Assembly (NCBI RefSeq): GCF_900156025.1
Contig: NZ_FTMO01000002.1
Span: 186,001-250,000, forward strand
Length of the DNA stretch: 64,000 bases
From: Allobosea sp. TND4EK4
GTDB lineage: Bacteria > Pseudomonadota > Alphaproteobacteria > Rhizobiales > Beijerinckiaceae
Direction: 5' to 3'
In this document: in pieces, positions 24,485 through 34,957 of the stretch
How the letters are laid out: each line of letters starts with the position of its first letter
How positions within the stretch are numbered: position 1 is the stretch's first letter
The notes under the pieces: model-generated
Database searches by the model: none
The model's input: the letters and a program-made list of their open reading frames with translations, nothing else
What the model was told of the DNA's origin: nothing
Position numbers and translations under genes: made by a program

Positions 24485-25203
24485 GGCCCGGCCTCGTCGA
24501 TCACGATCGGTCGGGTCTGCGGGGCGTCATCCGCAGCGATCCAGGCCGCCGCCAGCCCGGCGACGGCACCGGCCGCGACATGCCAGGGCGGGCCCGCCAG
24601 CCGATAGGTCACCGCCGAGGCCAGGCCCGCCGCCGCGACCGTCCAGAAGGTCACGCGTCCTTTCCAGAAGGCTGCGACGAGCGCGATGAACAACGCCGTG
24701 AAGGCGAAATCCGCACCGAGCCGCTTCGGGTCGCCCAGCACGGCACCGATCGCGGCGCCCAGCGTCGAATTGATCAGCCAGCCCAGCACGAAGGGGATGA
24801 CCATTGCGAACCAGTAAGCCGGCGTCAGCCGGTGCGTGCGCGCCCGCTTCTCGGCCAGCGCCCAGTTCTCATCGGCCATGTAATAAAGCCCGAGCAGCTT
24901 CTGCCAGCGGCCGAACCCCTGGAGCTTGGGCGCCAGCGAGGCGCCCATCAGCACATGGCGCGCATTGATCAACAGCGTCGAGAACACCAGCGCCGCGATG
25001 GGTGCCGGGTTCGCCCAGAGCTCGATCGCGGCGAACTGCGCTCCGCCCGCGAAGACCATCGCGCTCATCAGGAAGACCTCTAGCGGCGAGAGCCCCTTGC
25101 TCGCCGCCACAGCCCCGAACAGCAGGCCGATCGGCGCCGCCGCCACGGCAGCCGGCCAGATATCGCTCAGGCCGCGCCGGATATCGTCGCGCATGCTGGA
25201 CAT
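24481..25203 (-). CDS. azlC: AzlC family branched-chain amino acid permease
   Basis: Large subunit (240 residues) of an AzlCD exporter in the inner membrane. The signature region PIGLLFGAVAASKGLSPLEVFLMSAMVFAGGAQFAAI (about 25-61) and LLINARHVLMGASLAP (about 77-92) mark the family; seven or so hydrophobic segments are visible. It is preceded 27 bases upstream by an AraC-family gene on the same strand, suggesting that regulator controls export; many AzlC operons instead carry an Lrp/AsnC regulator. The exact substrate is not shown by sequence. Confidence 0.94.
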   Translation of the reverse strand: MSSMRDDIRRGLSDIWPAAVAAAPIGLLFGAVAASKGLSPLEVFLMSAMVFAGGAQFAAIELWANPAPIAALVFSTLLINARHVLMGASLAPKLQGFGRWQKLLGLYYMADENWALAEKRARTHRLTPAYWFAMVIPFVLGWLINSTLGAAIGAVLGDPKRLGADFAFTALFIALVAAFWKGRVTFWTVAAAGLASAVTYRLAGPPWHVAAGAVAGLAAAWIAADDAPQTRPIVIDEAGP

Positions 25204-25230
25204 GACGAAAATCTCTCTCGAAAGGCCGGC

Positions 25231-26094
25231 TCAGCCGGCATGCGCCGCGCGGAAGGCGCCGGGCGTCACGCCCAGCCGCGCCTTGAAGGCCCGCGTCAGA
25301 TGCGGCTGGTCGCAGAAGCCGGTGGCGGCCGCGACCTCGCCCGGCATCTCCCCGCGCCGCAGCCGCTCCCGCGCCCGCCGAACCCGGACATCGACCAGAT
25401 AGGCATGCGGAGTCAGCCCGGTCTCGCGCCGGAAGGCGCGGATCAGGTGATGGCGCGGCAGGCCGGCGAGCTGCGCCAGATCCGCCAGCGACAGATCCTC
25501 GTCATGACGCGCCTCGATCAGCCGCTTCACTCGCGCGACAGGCCCCTCTTCCCGGCCGACCTCGCGCCGGGTCAGATCGGCGTGCCGTGCCAGCATATGG
25601 GCGTAGGCGCGGATCAGCGCCTCTTCGCCGGCGAGCGCATCGGCGCCTTCCTCCAGCAGCCGATGGGCTGCTCCGAACAGCGCGGCTCCTTCGGCATCCT
25701 GCACAACGGGCTCGCGGAAGAACGGCGTGCCGGTGGCCGGCCGCCCGCTCAGCGAGGCGGCGATCTCGCTCATCAGCTCGACGGTGGGGTAGCTCATCCG
25801 ATAGCGGTAGCCACCCTCGCTCGGCGCGCCGTCATGCACATCGAGCGGATGGTTCATCACGATGTCGCCCGGGCCGGCATGAAGCGTCTGCCCGCGCGCA
25901 TGCCAGATCTCGCATCCCATCTCGATCGTCCCGATCGCATAGGTGTCGTGGGCATGCGGCGCATAGGCATGGGTGCGGAACGTCGCGGCCAGGAATTCCA
26001 GCCCGCCGAAGCGACGCGCCGCGAAGAGATGCGCGCTCTCGCCCGCCCGAAGCGGGGTTTCCAGCAAGGCCTCTTCCTGCGTGATCGACTGCAT
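25231..26094 (-). CDS. AraC family transcriptional regulator
   Basis: A 287-residue regulator with an N-terminal cupin-like ligand domain (about 20-150; HAHDTYAIGTIEMG and GPGDIVMNHPLDVHDG) and a C-terminal double helix-turn-helix (about 185-285) with LSLADLAQLAGLPRHHLIRAFRRETGLTPHAYLVDVRVRRAR and the second helix AAATGFCDQPHLTRAFKARLGVTPGAFR. This layout is the common AraC-type regulator of AzlCD/LysE-like exporters. It heads the operon with azlC and azlD, and probably activates it when an amino acid accumulates; that is inference from context. Confidence 0.92.
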   Translation of the reverse strand: MQSITQEEALLETPLRAGESAHLFAARRFGGLEFLAATFRTHAYAPHAHDTYAIGTIEMGCEIWHARGQTLHAGPGDIVMNHPLDVHDGAPSEGGYRYRMSYPTVELMSEIAASLSGRPATGTPFFREPVVQDAEGAALFGAAHRLLEEGADALAGEEALIRAYAHMLARHADLTRREVGREEGPVARVKRLIEARHDEDLSLADLAQLAGLPRHHLIRAFRRETGLTPHAYLVDVRVRRARERLRRGEMPGEVAAATGFCDQPHLTRAFKARLGVTPGAFRAAHAG

Positions 26095-26193
26095 GGACCA
26101 AGGTTAGCGCAGATGCCCGCCACCCTGTCTTGAAGAAAAGTGATGCTGGCGATCGCCCCTACGGAACAACGCGGCACAGCGGGCCGTTGCCTC

Positions 26194-26221
26194 AAGGAGC
26201 GCCGCCCGACGGCGCCTTTTT
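26194..26221 (+). promoter_or_regulatory. leader hairpin with T-run before the Gly/His-rich gene
   Basis: GCGCCG (26199-26204) and CGGCGC (26210-26215) form a stem extended by A/T pairs around a bulged A, followed by five T (26217-26221). It ends 14 bases before the ATG of a plus-strand gene and no plus-strand gene lies upstream, so it could be an attenuator in that gene's leader or only a structured leader. Confidence 0.35.
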
Positions 26222-26234
26222 CGAGAGATTCCTC

Positions 26235-26510
26235 ATGACCCTGCGTCCGATCGCCTTGTTCTTCACCGCGGCCCTGCTCGCCCTGCCCGTTGCCGCCAGC
26301 GCCCAGGGCATTCCGCGTGGCGCGGCCACCGGCGCCCGCGTCGGCAACGAGGCGGCCGGTCCTGTGGGCGGGGCGGTCGGTGGTGTCGTCGGCGGCGCGG
26401 TGGGCGGCGTGACCGGTGGCGTCAAGGGCGTGCTCGGCGTGCCGCAGAAGACCTCGGTCGGCGCCGGGCACCGCCGCCACCACATGAAGCGGCACCGCCA
26501 TCACCGCTGA
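26235..26510 (+). CDS. small exported Gly-rich protein with His-rich tail
   Basis: A 91-residue protein with a clear Sec signal peptide (MTLRPIALFFTAALLALPVAASAQG, cleavage after about residue 24, AxA motif). The mature part is a glycine/valine-rich run of GGAVGG and GGVVGG units (about 42-65), a pattern like glycine-zipper segments, followed by a basic histidine-rich tail (HRRHHMKRHRHHR) that could bind metal or nucleic acid. Similar tiny Gly/His proteins are common and uncharacterised in Hyphomicrobiales. A leader hairpin precedes it and a strong terminator follows it. The ATG at 26235 is chosen because it begins the signal peptide. Confidence 0.8.
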   Translation: MTLRPIALFFTAALLALPVAASAQGIPRGAATGARVGNEAAGPVGGAVGGVVGGAVGGVTGGVKGVLGVPQKTSVGAGHRRHHMKRHRHHR

Positions 26511-26530
26511 TCGCGCCTGAAACAGGACCA

Positions 26531-26559
26531 AAAGCCGCCGGTTGTGCCGGCGGCTTTTT
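26531..26559. terminator. bidirectional rho-independent terminator
   Basis: AAAGCCGCCGG (26531-26541) and CCGGCGGCTTT (26547-26557) form a perfect 11-base stem with a 5-base loop and T-runs on both outgoing strands. It separates the Gly/His-rich gene (plus) from convergent ligA (minus) and can serve both. Confidence 0.9.
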
Positions 26560-26564
26560 CGTGC

Positions 26565-28790
<2,226 letters not shown>

Positions 28791-28940
28791 TCACAACCCC
28801 GCGAAGAGCAGCGACAGGCGCGACCGGAACGCGTATGCTCAGCCCACTGCGAATTGGAAGCTCGACGCCGGACGGCCGTTGACGCCAAGGATCGGATCGA
28901 CGGAAGCGTGGCGAACCGGGCTCGAACCGGGATAAGCGCC

Positions 28941-29732
28941 ATGACCCATTACGAAGCGACCCTGCACCGTATCCACGCGGACGAGACGCCGCGTGTCCGC
29001 ACCATCACCACCGCCGACCTGAAGGACGCCCTGCATTGCGGCTGGGAAGACTTCAAGGCCCAGCCCAGCCACCTCGCCTTCGTCGCGTTGATCTATCCCC
29101 TCGCCGGCGTGCTGCTCGCCCAGCTCACGGTGTCCTACAACATCTTTCCGTTGCTGTTCCCGCTGCTCGGGGGCTTTGCCCTGCTCGGCCCCTTTGCTGC
29201 GATAGGCCTCTACGAGATCAGCCGGCGGCGCGAACTCCGGATGGATTCGTCATGGCGCCACGCCTTCGACGTTCTGCGCTCGCCCGCGATCGGCCAGATC
29301 CTGCTGCTCGGGCTGCTGCTGACCGGGCTCTTCCTCGCCTGGCTCGCCAGCGCCTGGCTGATCTACCGGGCGCAGCTCGGCCTTCCCGCCAACGTCTCGA
29401 CCACCGACTTCCTGCGCGCGACCTTCACCACCTTCGACGGCTGGGTCATGATCGCACTGGGCAATTCGGTCGGGCTGCTCTTCGCCATCCTCGCCTTCGC
29501 GATCTCGGTGGTCTCGTTCCCGCTGATCATCGACCGCCATGTCGACATGGCGACGGCCGTGCGCACCTCGATCGCCGCGGTCGAGGCCAATCCGCGCGTG
29601 ATGCTCTATTGGGGCCTTGCCGTCACCGGGCTTCTGGTGCTGGGCTGCCTGCCGCTGCTGGTTGGGCTGGTCGTCGCCATGCCGGTCCTCGGCCATGCGA
29701 GCTGGCATCTCTATCGGAAGGCCGTCGGCTGA
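28941..29732 (+). CDS. DUF2189 family membrane protein
   Basis: A 263-residue integral membrane protein. A soluble N-terminus of about 45 residues with the family motif RTITTADLKDALHCGWEDFKAQP precedes about six hydrophobic segments (about 50-70, 74-95, 115-140, 165-190, 218-240, and a short last one). The motif DRHVDMATAVRTSIAAVEANPRVM in the middle is strongly conserved in DUF2189. Function unknown. It is divergent from ligA and is followed 82 bases later by a 24-residue membrane microprotein on the same strand, possibly in the same transcript. Confidence 0.88.
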   Translation: MTHYEATLHRIHADETPRVRTITTADLKDALHCGWEDFKAQPSHLAFVALIYPLAGVLLAQLTVSYNIFPLLFPLLGGFALLGPFAAIGLYEISRRRELRMDSSWRHAFDVLRSPAIGQILLLGLLLTGLFLAWLASAWLIYRAQLGLPANVSTTDFLRATFTTFDGWVMIALGNSVGLLFAILAFAISVVSFPLIIDRHVDMATAVRTSIAAVEANPRVMLYWGLAVTGLLVLGCLPLLVGLVVAMPVLGHASWHLYRKAVG

Positions 29733-29814
29733 GCCGGGAAGGAACCTTTCGCCACCGATGGTTGTTCATTTCCGCGACAGGGGCCGCTCGGCCCATCCGT
29801 TTCGGGGGCTTTCC

Positions 29815-29889
29815 ATGAACAACATCATCTATATCGTCGGCCTGATCGTCGTCGTTCTCGCGATCCTTTCCTTCCTCGGCCTGCGCTGA
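29815..29889 (+). CDS. 24-residue single-span membrane microprotein
   Basis: A tiny gene of 24 codons and a stop, starting MNNIIYIVGLIVVVLAILSF and ending LGLR: a polar start, one hydrophobic helix of about 18 residues and an Arg end, so inner-membrane insertion is expected. A purine-rich CGGGGG stretch lies 6-11 bases upstream of the ATG. Near-identical peptides recur in alphaproteobacterial genomes as far as I recall, but I know no function. An unlabelled GC-rich hairpin (arms CCGCCGG/CCGGCGG) follows it. It lies between DUF2189 and the convergent RNA helicase gene. Confidence 0.65.
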   Translation: MNNIIYIVGLIVVVLAILSFLGLR

Positions 29890-29948
29890 GAAAGGAAATC
29901 CGCCGGAGCTTCGGCGCCGGCGGGAAGGACGACTGACAGGTCCGGCAA

Positions 29949-32063
29949 TCAGCCGCGGTCGTCGCGCCGCGGCTTTTTGCTGCCGAAGGGCTTGCCACCC
30001 GGGCGCCCAGGGCCATCGCCACGGGGCTTGTCGCCGAACGGCTTCTTGACGAAGGGCTTCTTGGCCGCAAACCCCGGCCTGTCGCCGCTCTCGGCTGCAC
30101 GGGCCGCATACGGCTTCGGCCCACCGCGGAAGGAGCGGTTAGGGTCGTTCACGCCCTCGCGGTCGCTGCGCGCGGGATCGTAGCTGCGCTCGCCCTGCGG
30201 CTTGCCCTTTCCTTCGAAGGCCCTGGCCTTGCCCTCGTAGGGCTTGCCGCGGCCCTCGGCGGGCTTGCCATCATGCGCGTCCCGGCCGAAGGGCTTCTTC
30301 ACATAGGGCTTCTTCTCGAAAGGCTTCTTCTCGAACCCACGCTCGCGGGGAGCCTCGGAGGCCGGACCCTTGGCGTCGAAGGAGCGCGCCGCGCGCCGCT
30401 CCTCGGTCGCAGGCTCGATGGTGATCCGGTCGCGGTCCTGGCCTTTCGCCGCCTCGTAGAAGCGCTCGGCGACCTCGGCGTCGATCTCGACCTTGGTTTC
30501 CGTGTCGAAGATGCGGATGGCGCCCACCTCCTCGCGGGTGATGTGACCGCGGCGGCACAGCATCGGCAGGAGCTGGCGCGGATCGGCGCCCTGCTTGCGG
30601 CCGATATCGAGCCGGAACCACACAGTCTCGCCACGCGGGCCACCCGCCTGCCTGTGCGGCCGCTCTCCGTCCTCGCCGTCGCGCCCGAAGGGGCGGCGCT
30701 TGGCGGCATAGTCCTCGTTCGTGCGAGGGGCGCGCTGCACCTCGCGGCCGAAGCCCGGATCGCCGGCCTCCTCTGCGGCGGGCAGCCGCGAGCGATAGAG
30801 CCTGACCAGAGCGGCGGCGATCTCGCGCGCCTCGCGGCCCGCCATCAGCGCCTCGACCATGCCGGCATCGTCCTCGCCCTCCTGGCCGGAAAGCAGCGGA
30901 TCTTTCAGCAGGCGCTCCTGGTCGAGCGCATGGATCTCCTCGGCCGTCGGCGGGCCGATCCATTCGGCCTCGAGCTTGGCTTCCATCAGCAGCCGCTCCG
31001 CCTTGCGGCGGCGGGAAGGCGGCACGAGGACGACGCTGATGCCCTTGTTGCCGGCGCGCCCGGTGCGGCCGGAACGGTGCTGCATCACCTCGGAATCATT
31101 GGGCAGCTCGGCATGGATGACGAGATCGAGCCCCGGCAGGTCGATGCCGCGGGCCGCCACGTCGGTCGCGACGCAGACGCGCGCGCGTCCGTCGCGCAGC
31201 GCCTGCAGCGCCGCGTTGCGCTCGTTCTGGCCGAGCTCGCCCGAGAGCGCCACGGCGGTGAAGCCGCGCTCCAGCAGGATCGCCTCGAGATGGCGCACCG
31301 CGTTACGGGTGTTGCAGAAGACCAGCGCCACCGGCGCGTTGTGGAAGCGCAGCAGGTTGACGACCGCGAGTTCCGCCTCCTTGGGGTAGCAGCGCACGGC
31401 CTTGTACGCGATGTCGGCATGGCCGCGGCGGGCCGCCTCGACCTCGATCCGCAGCGCATCCTTCTGATAGCTTTGCGCGAGCTGGATGATCGCCTTCGGG
31501 AAGGTCGCCGAGAACAGCAGGCTGCGCCGGCCTTCCGGGGTGGTCTTCAGGATGTATTCGAGATCGTCGCGGAAGCCGAGATCGAGCATTTCGTCGGCCT
31601 CGTCGAGCACGACGGCGCGCAACTCCGACACGTCGAGGCGGCGGCGCTCGATATGGTCGCGCAGGCGCCCGGGCGTGCCGACGACGATATGGGCGCCCTC
31701 TTCCAGCAGCATCGCCTCGCGGCGCGGATCCATGCCGCCGACGCAGGAGATCACCTTGGCGCCGGCATGCTCATAGAGCCAGGCGAGCTCCCGCTGCACC
31801 TGCAGGGCCAGTTCGCGCGTCGGCGCGATGATCAGCGCCAGCGGCTTAGCCGCGCGGCCGAGCCTCTCGGCCCCGCCCAGCAGCGTCTCGCCGATGGCGA
31901 GCCCATAGGCGATCGTCTTGCCGGAGCCGGTCTGCGACGAGACCAGAAGGTCACGCCCGCGGGCGTTCTCCTCCAGCACGGCATTCTGAACCGGGGTGGG
32001 CTCTGCATAATTGCGGTCGGCGAGCGCGCGCGCGAGCGACGGGCTCGTGAGAGAAAAGGACAT
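29949..32063 (-). CDS. DEAD-box RNA helicase with DbpA-type RNA-binding domain
   Basis: ATP-dependent RNA helicase of the DeaD/DbpA type, for rRNA or mRNA remodelling. The 704-residue protein shows Walker A SQTGSGKT (43-50), PTRELALQ (81-88), the DEAD box (154-157), the SAT motif in LFSATFP, and HRSGRTGRAG near 340. A DbpA-like RNA-binding domain (about 500-575; WFRLDIGRKQGADPRQLLPMLCRRG) follows. The last 110 residues are a low-complexity basic tail of KKPF/KKPY and GRGKP-type repeats, likely RNA-binding and unstructured. The ATG at 32063 begins MSFSLTSPSL with the Q motif soon after; the longer upstream frame is rejected. Confidence 0.93.
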   Translation of the reverse strand: MSFSLTSPSLARALADRNYAEPTPVQNAVLEENARGRDLLVSSQTGSGKTIAYGLAIGETLLGGAERLGRAAKPLALIIAPTRELALQVQRELAWLYEHAGAKVISCVGGMDPRREAMLLEEGAHIVVGTPGRLRDHIERRRLDVSELRAVVLDEADEMLDLGFRDDLEYILKTTPEGRRSLLFSATFPKAIIQLAQSYQKDALRIEVEAARRGHADIAYKAVRCYPKEAELAVVNLLRFHNAPVALVFCNTRNAVRHLEAILLERGFTAVALSGELGQNERNAALQALRDGRARVCVATDVAARGIDLPGLDLVIHAELPNDSEVMQHRSGRTGRAGNKGISVVLVPPSRRRKAERLLMEAKLEAEWIGPPTAEEIHALDQERLLKDPLLSGQEGEDDAGMVEALMAGREAREIAAALVRLYRSRLPAAEEAGDPGFGREVQRAPRTNEDYAAKRRPFGRDGEDGERPHRQAGGPRGETVWFRLDIGRKQGADPRQLLPMLCRRGHITREEVGAIRIFDTETKVEIDAEVAERFYEAAKGQDRDRITIEPATEERRAARSFDAKGPASEAPRERGFEKKPFEKKPYVKKPFGRDAHDGKPAEGRGKPYEGKARAFEGKGKPQGERSYDPARSDREGVNDPNRSFRGGPKPYAARAAESGDRPGFAAKKPFVKKPFGDKPRGDGPGRPGGKPFGSKKPRRDDRG

Positions 32064-32280
32064 GGACTTAAAGGACCTAAAGTGTTGCGGCGCGGACGGA
32101 CGAACGGCGCAGGAAGCCCGCGCCCGATGCGCACGGCTATCGATTGACGCAAGGCCATAGACCAAAATCCGCAAAAAGGGAATGCGCAGGTCGCGGCGCC
32201 ACACACAGGGCGGGTCCGCCCGCAACGAGCTTCATCAGGGATGCCGACCTCCCTAAAGCTGCGAACCGGGAGATCGCACC

Positions 32281-33093
32281 ATGACCCATCGCTTCGGCCG
32301 CTATGAACTGACCCCGCTGGTCGATGGCGTCTTCTCGACCTCCTCCGAGGTGCTGATCCATCCCGCCGGCGAAAGTGCCCGCGCCGCCGCGATCGCCAAG
32401 GTCGGTCCGAAGATCAGCATCGTCGTGAACTGCTTCGCGCTCGCCGGCGAGGACGGCCTCACCCTGATCGACGCCGGCACCGGCCCGAGCTGGGGCGAAG
32501 CGCTGGGCCATGCACCGGCCGCCATGGCAAAGGCCGGCATCGCGCCCGAGGCGGTGAAGCGCATCCTGCTCACCCATCTCCATGGCGACCACGCGCTCGG
32601 CCTCTTCGACGGCGACAAGCCCGTTTTCGCGAACGCCGAGATCGTCGTGCCGGCTTCCGATTTCGCCTTCTTCGGCGATGAGGCAAAGCGCGAGACCGTT
32701 CCCGAGAACAAGCGCGGCGGCTTTGCCATCACCGCAACCTTGAAGAGGCTCTATGCCGGCCGCATCCGGACAGCCGCGCCGGGCGAGGTGATGCCGGACA
32801 TCTCGCTCATCCCCCTGCCGGGCCACACCTATGGCCATAGCGGCTATCTGCTGGAAGGCGGCGCTCAGCCGCTGCTGTTCTGGGGCGACGCGCTGCACCT
32901 GGCCGGCCTGCAATCGGCCGATCCCGATCTCGGCCTCGCCTACGATCTCGACAGCGCATTGGCGATCCACTCGCGTCGCGGCGTTCTGGAGCGTGCGGCG
33001 AACGAAGGCTGGCTGGTGGCCGGCTCGCATGTCGAAGGCATCAGCCGCGTCGAGCGATCGGGACAAGGCTACCGGCTGGCGCGGACGGACTGA
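32281..33093 (+). CDS. MBL-fold metallo-hydrolase
   Basis: A 270-residue metallo-beta-lactamase-fold hydrolase. The dizinc motif THLHGDH (H99, H101, D103, H104), the downstream ligand histidine in PLPGHTYGHSGYLL, the bridging Asp in FWGDALH and a final His in AGSHVEG are all present. The family includes lactonases, sulfatases and unassigned hydrolases; no substrate is indicated. It lies alone on the plus strand between the helicase gene and recN. No signal peptide is visible, so it is probably cytosolic. Confidence 0.92.
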   Translation: MTHRFGRYELTPLVDGVFSTSSEVLIHPAGESARAAAIAKVGPKISIVVNCFALAGEDGLTLIDAGTGPSWGEALGHAPAAMAKAGIAPEAVKRILLTHLHGDHALGLFDGDKPVFANAEIVVPASDFAFFGDEAKRETVPENKRGGFAITATLKRLYAGRIRTAAPGEVMPDISLIPLPGHTYGHSGYLLEGGAQPLLFWGDALHLAGLQSADPDLGLAYDLDSALAIHSRRGVLERAANEGWLVAGSHVEGISRVERSGQGYRLARTD

Positions 33094-33112
33094 GGCGCGC
33101 TCGACGGGGCCT

Positions 33113-34798
33113 TTAGCCCCGCCGCCCGGCCGCCTCGAGCAGCCGCCCCGCTGCAGCCCGCGCCTCTTCCGTGATCGAGGCGCCCGCCAGCATGCGGGCG
33201 ATCTCCTCGCGTCGCGCCTGATCGGCGAGTGCGGTCACGCCCGTCACGGTGCGCGACGCCTCGCCTTCGCCGGCTGCCGATTTCGCGATCAGGAAATGCT
33301 GGCCGGCCTTGGCCGCCACCTGCGGCGCATGCGTCACCGAGATCACCTGCACCCGTTGCGCAAGGCGCGCCAGGCGCTCGCCGATGGCATCCGCCACCGC
33401 GCCGCCGACACCGGTGTCGATCTCGTCGAAGACCAGTGTCGGCGCCGAGCCCTGCTCGGCCAGCACCACCTTGAGCGCCAGCATGAACCGCGAGAGCTCG
33501 CCGCCGGACGCCACTTTCATCATCGGTCCGGGCCGCGTGCCGGGATTGGTCTCCACCCAGAACTCGACACGGTCGAACCCTTCGGGACCGCGGGCAGCCT
33601 CGTCGCTCTCCACCCGGGTGATGAAGCGGGCCCGCTCCAGCTTGAGTGGCGGCAGCTCGGCCTTGACCGCGGCATCGAGCCGGGCTGCCGCCGCCTTGCG
33701 CGCTTCGGAGAGCGCTTTCGCCTGCCCGGCGAAGACCGCCTCCGCCTCCGCCAGCTCGGCTTCGAGCCGGCCGAGCGAGGATTCACTCTCGTCGAGGGCG
33801 GCAAGATCGCTCGCCATCGTCGCAGCGAGGACCGAAAGCCCGTCGACCGGGACATCGTATTTCCGGCCCGCGGCCCGCAGGGCGAACAGCCGCTCCTCGA
33901 CACGCTCCTGCTCGCGGGGATCGTATTCGGCCGCCCGCATCGCGGCGGACAGCGCCTCGCCGGCCTCCTCCAGAGCGACGATCGCCGTGGTGAGGGCGGC
34001 GATGGAAGGATCGACCAGCTCCGGGGCCTGGCCGGCGCGGCGCTCCAGCCGGCGCAGCACGGCCGCGAGTGCCGGTACGGCCGAGCCCTGCCCGCCGACG
34101 GCCTCATGCGCCTCGATCAGGTCGCGGGCCACCTTCTCGGCCTGCATCATGCCCTGCCGCGTGGCCGCGAGTTCGTCTTCCTCGCCCGGCCTGGGCGCCA
34201 GCTTGCCCAGTTCCTCGACCGCGTGGCGCAGGAAATCCGCTTCCTTGCGGGCCGCCTCGACGCGCAGGCGCTGGGCCTGCAGGGCCTGCCGCGCCCGCTT
34301 CAGCGTCTCGCTCGCCGCTGCGACGGCCTGCGCCTGGCTTTCCAGACCACCGAAACCGTCGAGCAGTGCCCGGTGCTGGGCCGGATCGGTCAGCGCGCGG
34401 TCGTCATGCTGGCCATGGATCTCGACGATCGCCGCGCCGATCATCCGCAGGATCTGGACCGAGACGGGCTGGTCGTTGATGAAGGCGCGCGTGCGTCCAT
34501 CGGCATGCTGGACACGCCGCAGGATGAGATCGCCCTCGGTGTCGATGTCCTGCGCCTGCGCCAGCTTGCGCGCCGCGTGCTCCAGCGGCAGGTCGAACAC
34601 CGCGATCACCTGGCCCTGGCTCTCGCCATGGCGCACCAGCGAGCCATCGCCGCGGCCGCCGAGCGCGAGAGCGAAACCGTCGAGCAGGATGGATTTGCCG
34701 GCGCCCGTCTCGCCCGTCAGGACGCTCAGGCCCTCGCGGAACCCCAGATCGAGCCGGTCGATCAGGACGATGTCGCGGATGGAGAGCTGCGCCAGCAT
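33113..34798 (-). CDS. recN: DNA repair protein RecN
   Basis: SMC-like ATPase that acts early in double-strand-break repair. The 561-residue protein has Walker A in LTGETGAGKSILLDGFALALGG (28-49), a long coiled-coil middle (about 165-370), and the C-terminal signature motif and Walker B (VASGGELSRFMLALKVVLAE, then TLVFDEIDTGVGG) near 430-475. The ATG at 34798 (MLAQLSIRDIVLIDRL) is the family N-terminus; a longer in-frame start would run through a palindromic repeat. It follows bamD at 159 bases, an intergenic region filled by that repeat. No SOS box was recognised by eye. Confidence 0.96.
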   Translation of the reverse strand: MLAQLSIRDIVLIDRLDLGFREGLSVLTGETGAGKSILLDGFALALGGRGDGSLVRHGESQGQVIAVFDLPLEHAARKLAQAQDIDTEGDLILRRVQHADGRTRAFINDQPVSVQILRMIGAAIVEIHGQHDDRALTDPAQHRALLDGFGGLESQAQAVAAASETLKRARQALQAQRLRVEAARKEADFLRHAVEELGKLAPRPGEEDELAATRQGMMQAEKVARDLIEAHEAVGGQGSAVPALAAVLRRLERRAGQAPELVDPSIAALTTAIVALEEAGEALSAAMRAAEYDPREQERVEERLFALRAAGRKYDVPVDGLSVLAATMASDLAALDESESSLGRLEAELAEAEAVFAGQAKALSEARKAAAARLDAAVKAELPPLKLERARFITRVESDEAARGPEGFDRVEFWVETNPGTRPGPMMKVASGGELSRFMLALKVVLAEQGSAPTLVFDEIDTGVGGAVADAIGERLARLAQRVQVISVTHAPQVAAKAGQHFLIAKSAAGEGEASRTVTGVTALADQARREEIARMLAGASITEEARAAAGRLLEAAGRRG

Positions 34799-34822
34799 CG
34801 GCGTCAGTCCGCCAGCGTCGAA

Positions 34823-34917
34823 CCGAAAAGTGGATTCCACTTTTCGGGCAAACTCGATGCTGCAGCGATGATATAGATCATCAGAACAGCGTCCGGATGG
34901 ACGCGCGATGATCTATC
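34823..34917. repeat. composite palindromic intergenic repeat, GAAAAGTGG family, between bamD and recN
   Basis: A 25-base dyad (12-base arms CCGAAAAGTGGA / TCCACTTTTCGG around one T, 34823-34847) is followed by GATGAT-ATAG-ATCATC (34867-34882), a hairpin GCGTCC-GGAT-GGACGC (34889-34904) and GATGATCTATC (34907-34917), which pairs back to the first GAT-rich arm. Related copies of the GAAAAGTGG dyad are at 39153-39177 and 50008-50032. This resembles the palindromic elements widespread in Hyphomicrobiales. Confidence 0.8.
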
Positions 34918-34957
34918 GAGCCGGCCGTGGTGCCAATGGCTCGTCATGCGGCCACCG

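Noticed and set aside
28840..28935. A possible tRNA-like segment with GGGCTCGAACC near 28912-28925
   Set aside because: No acceptor, D or anticodon arms can be drawn around it; the resemblance is limited to the T-loop-like bases.
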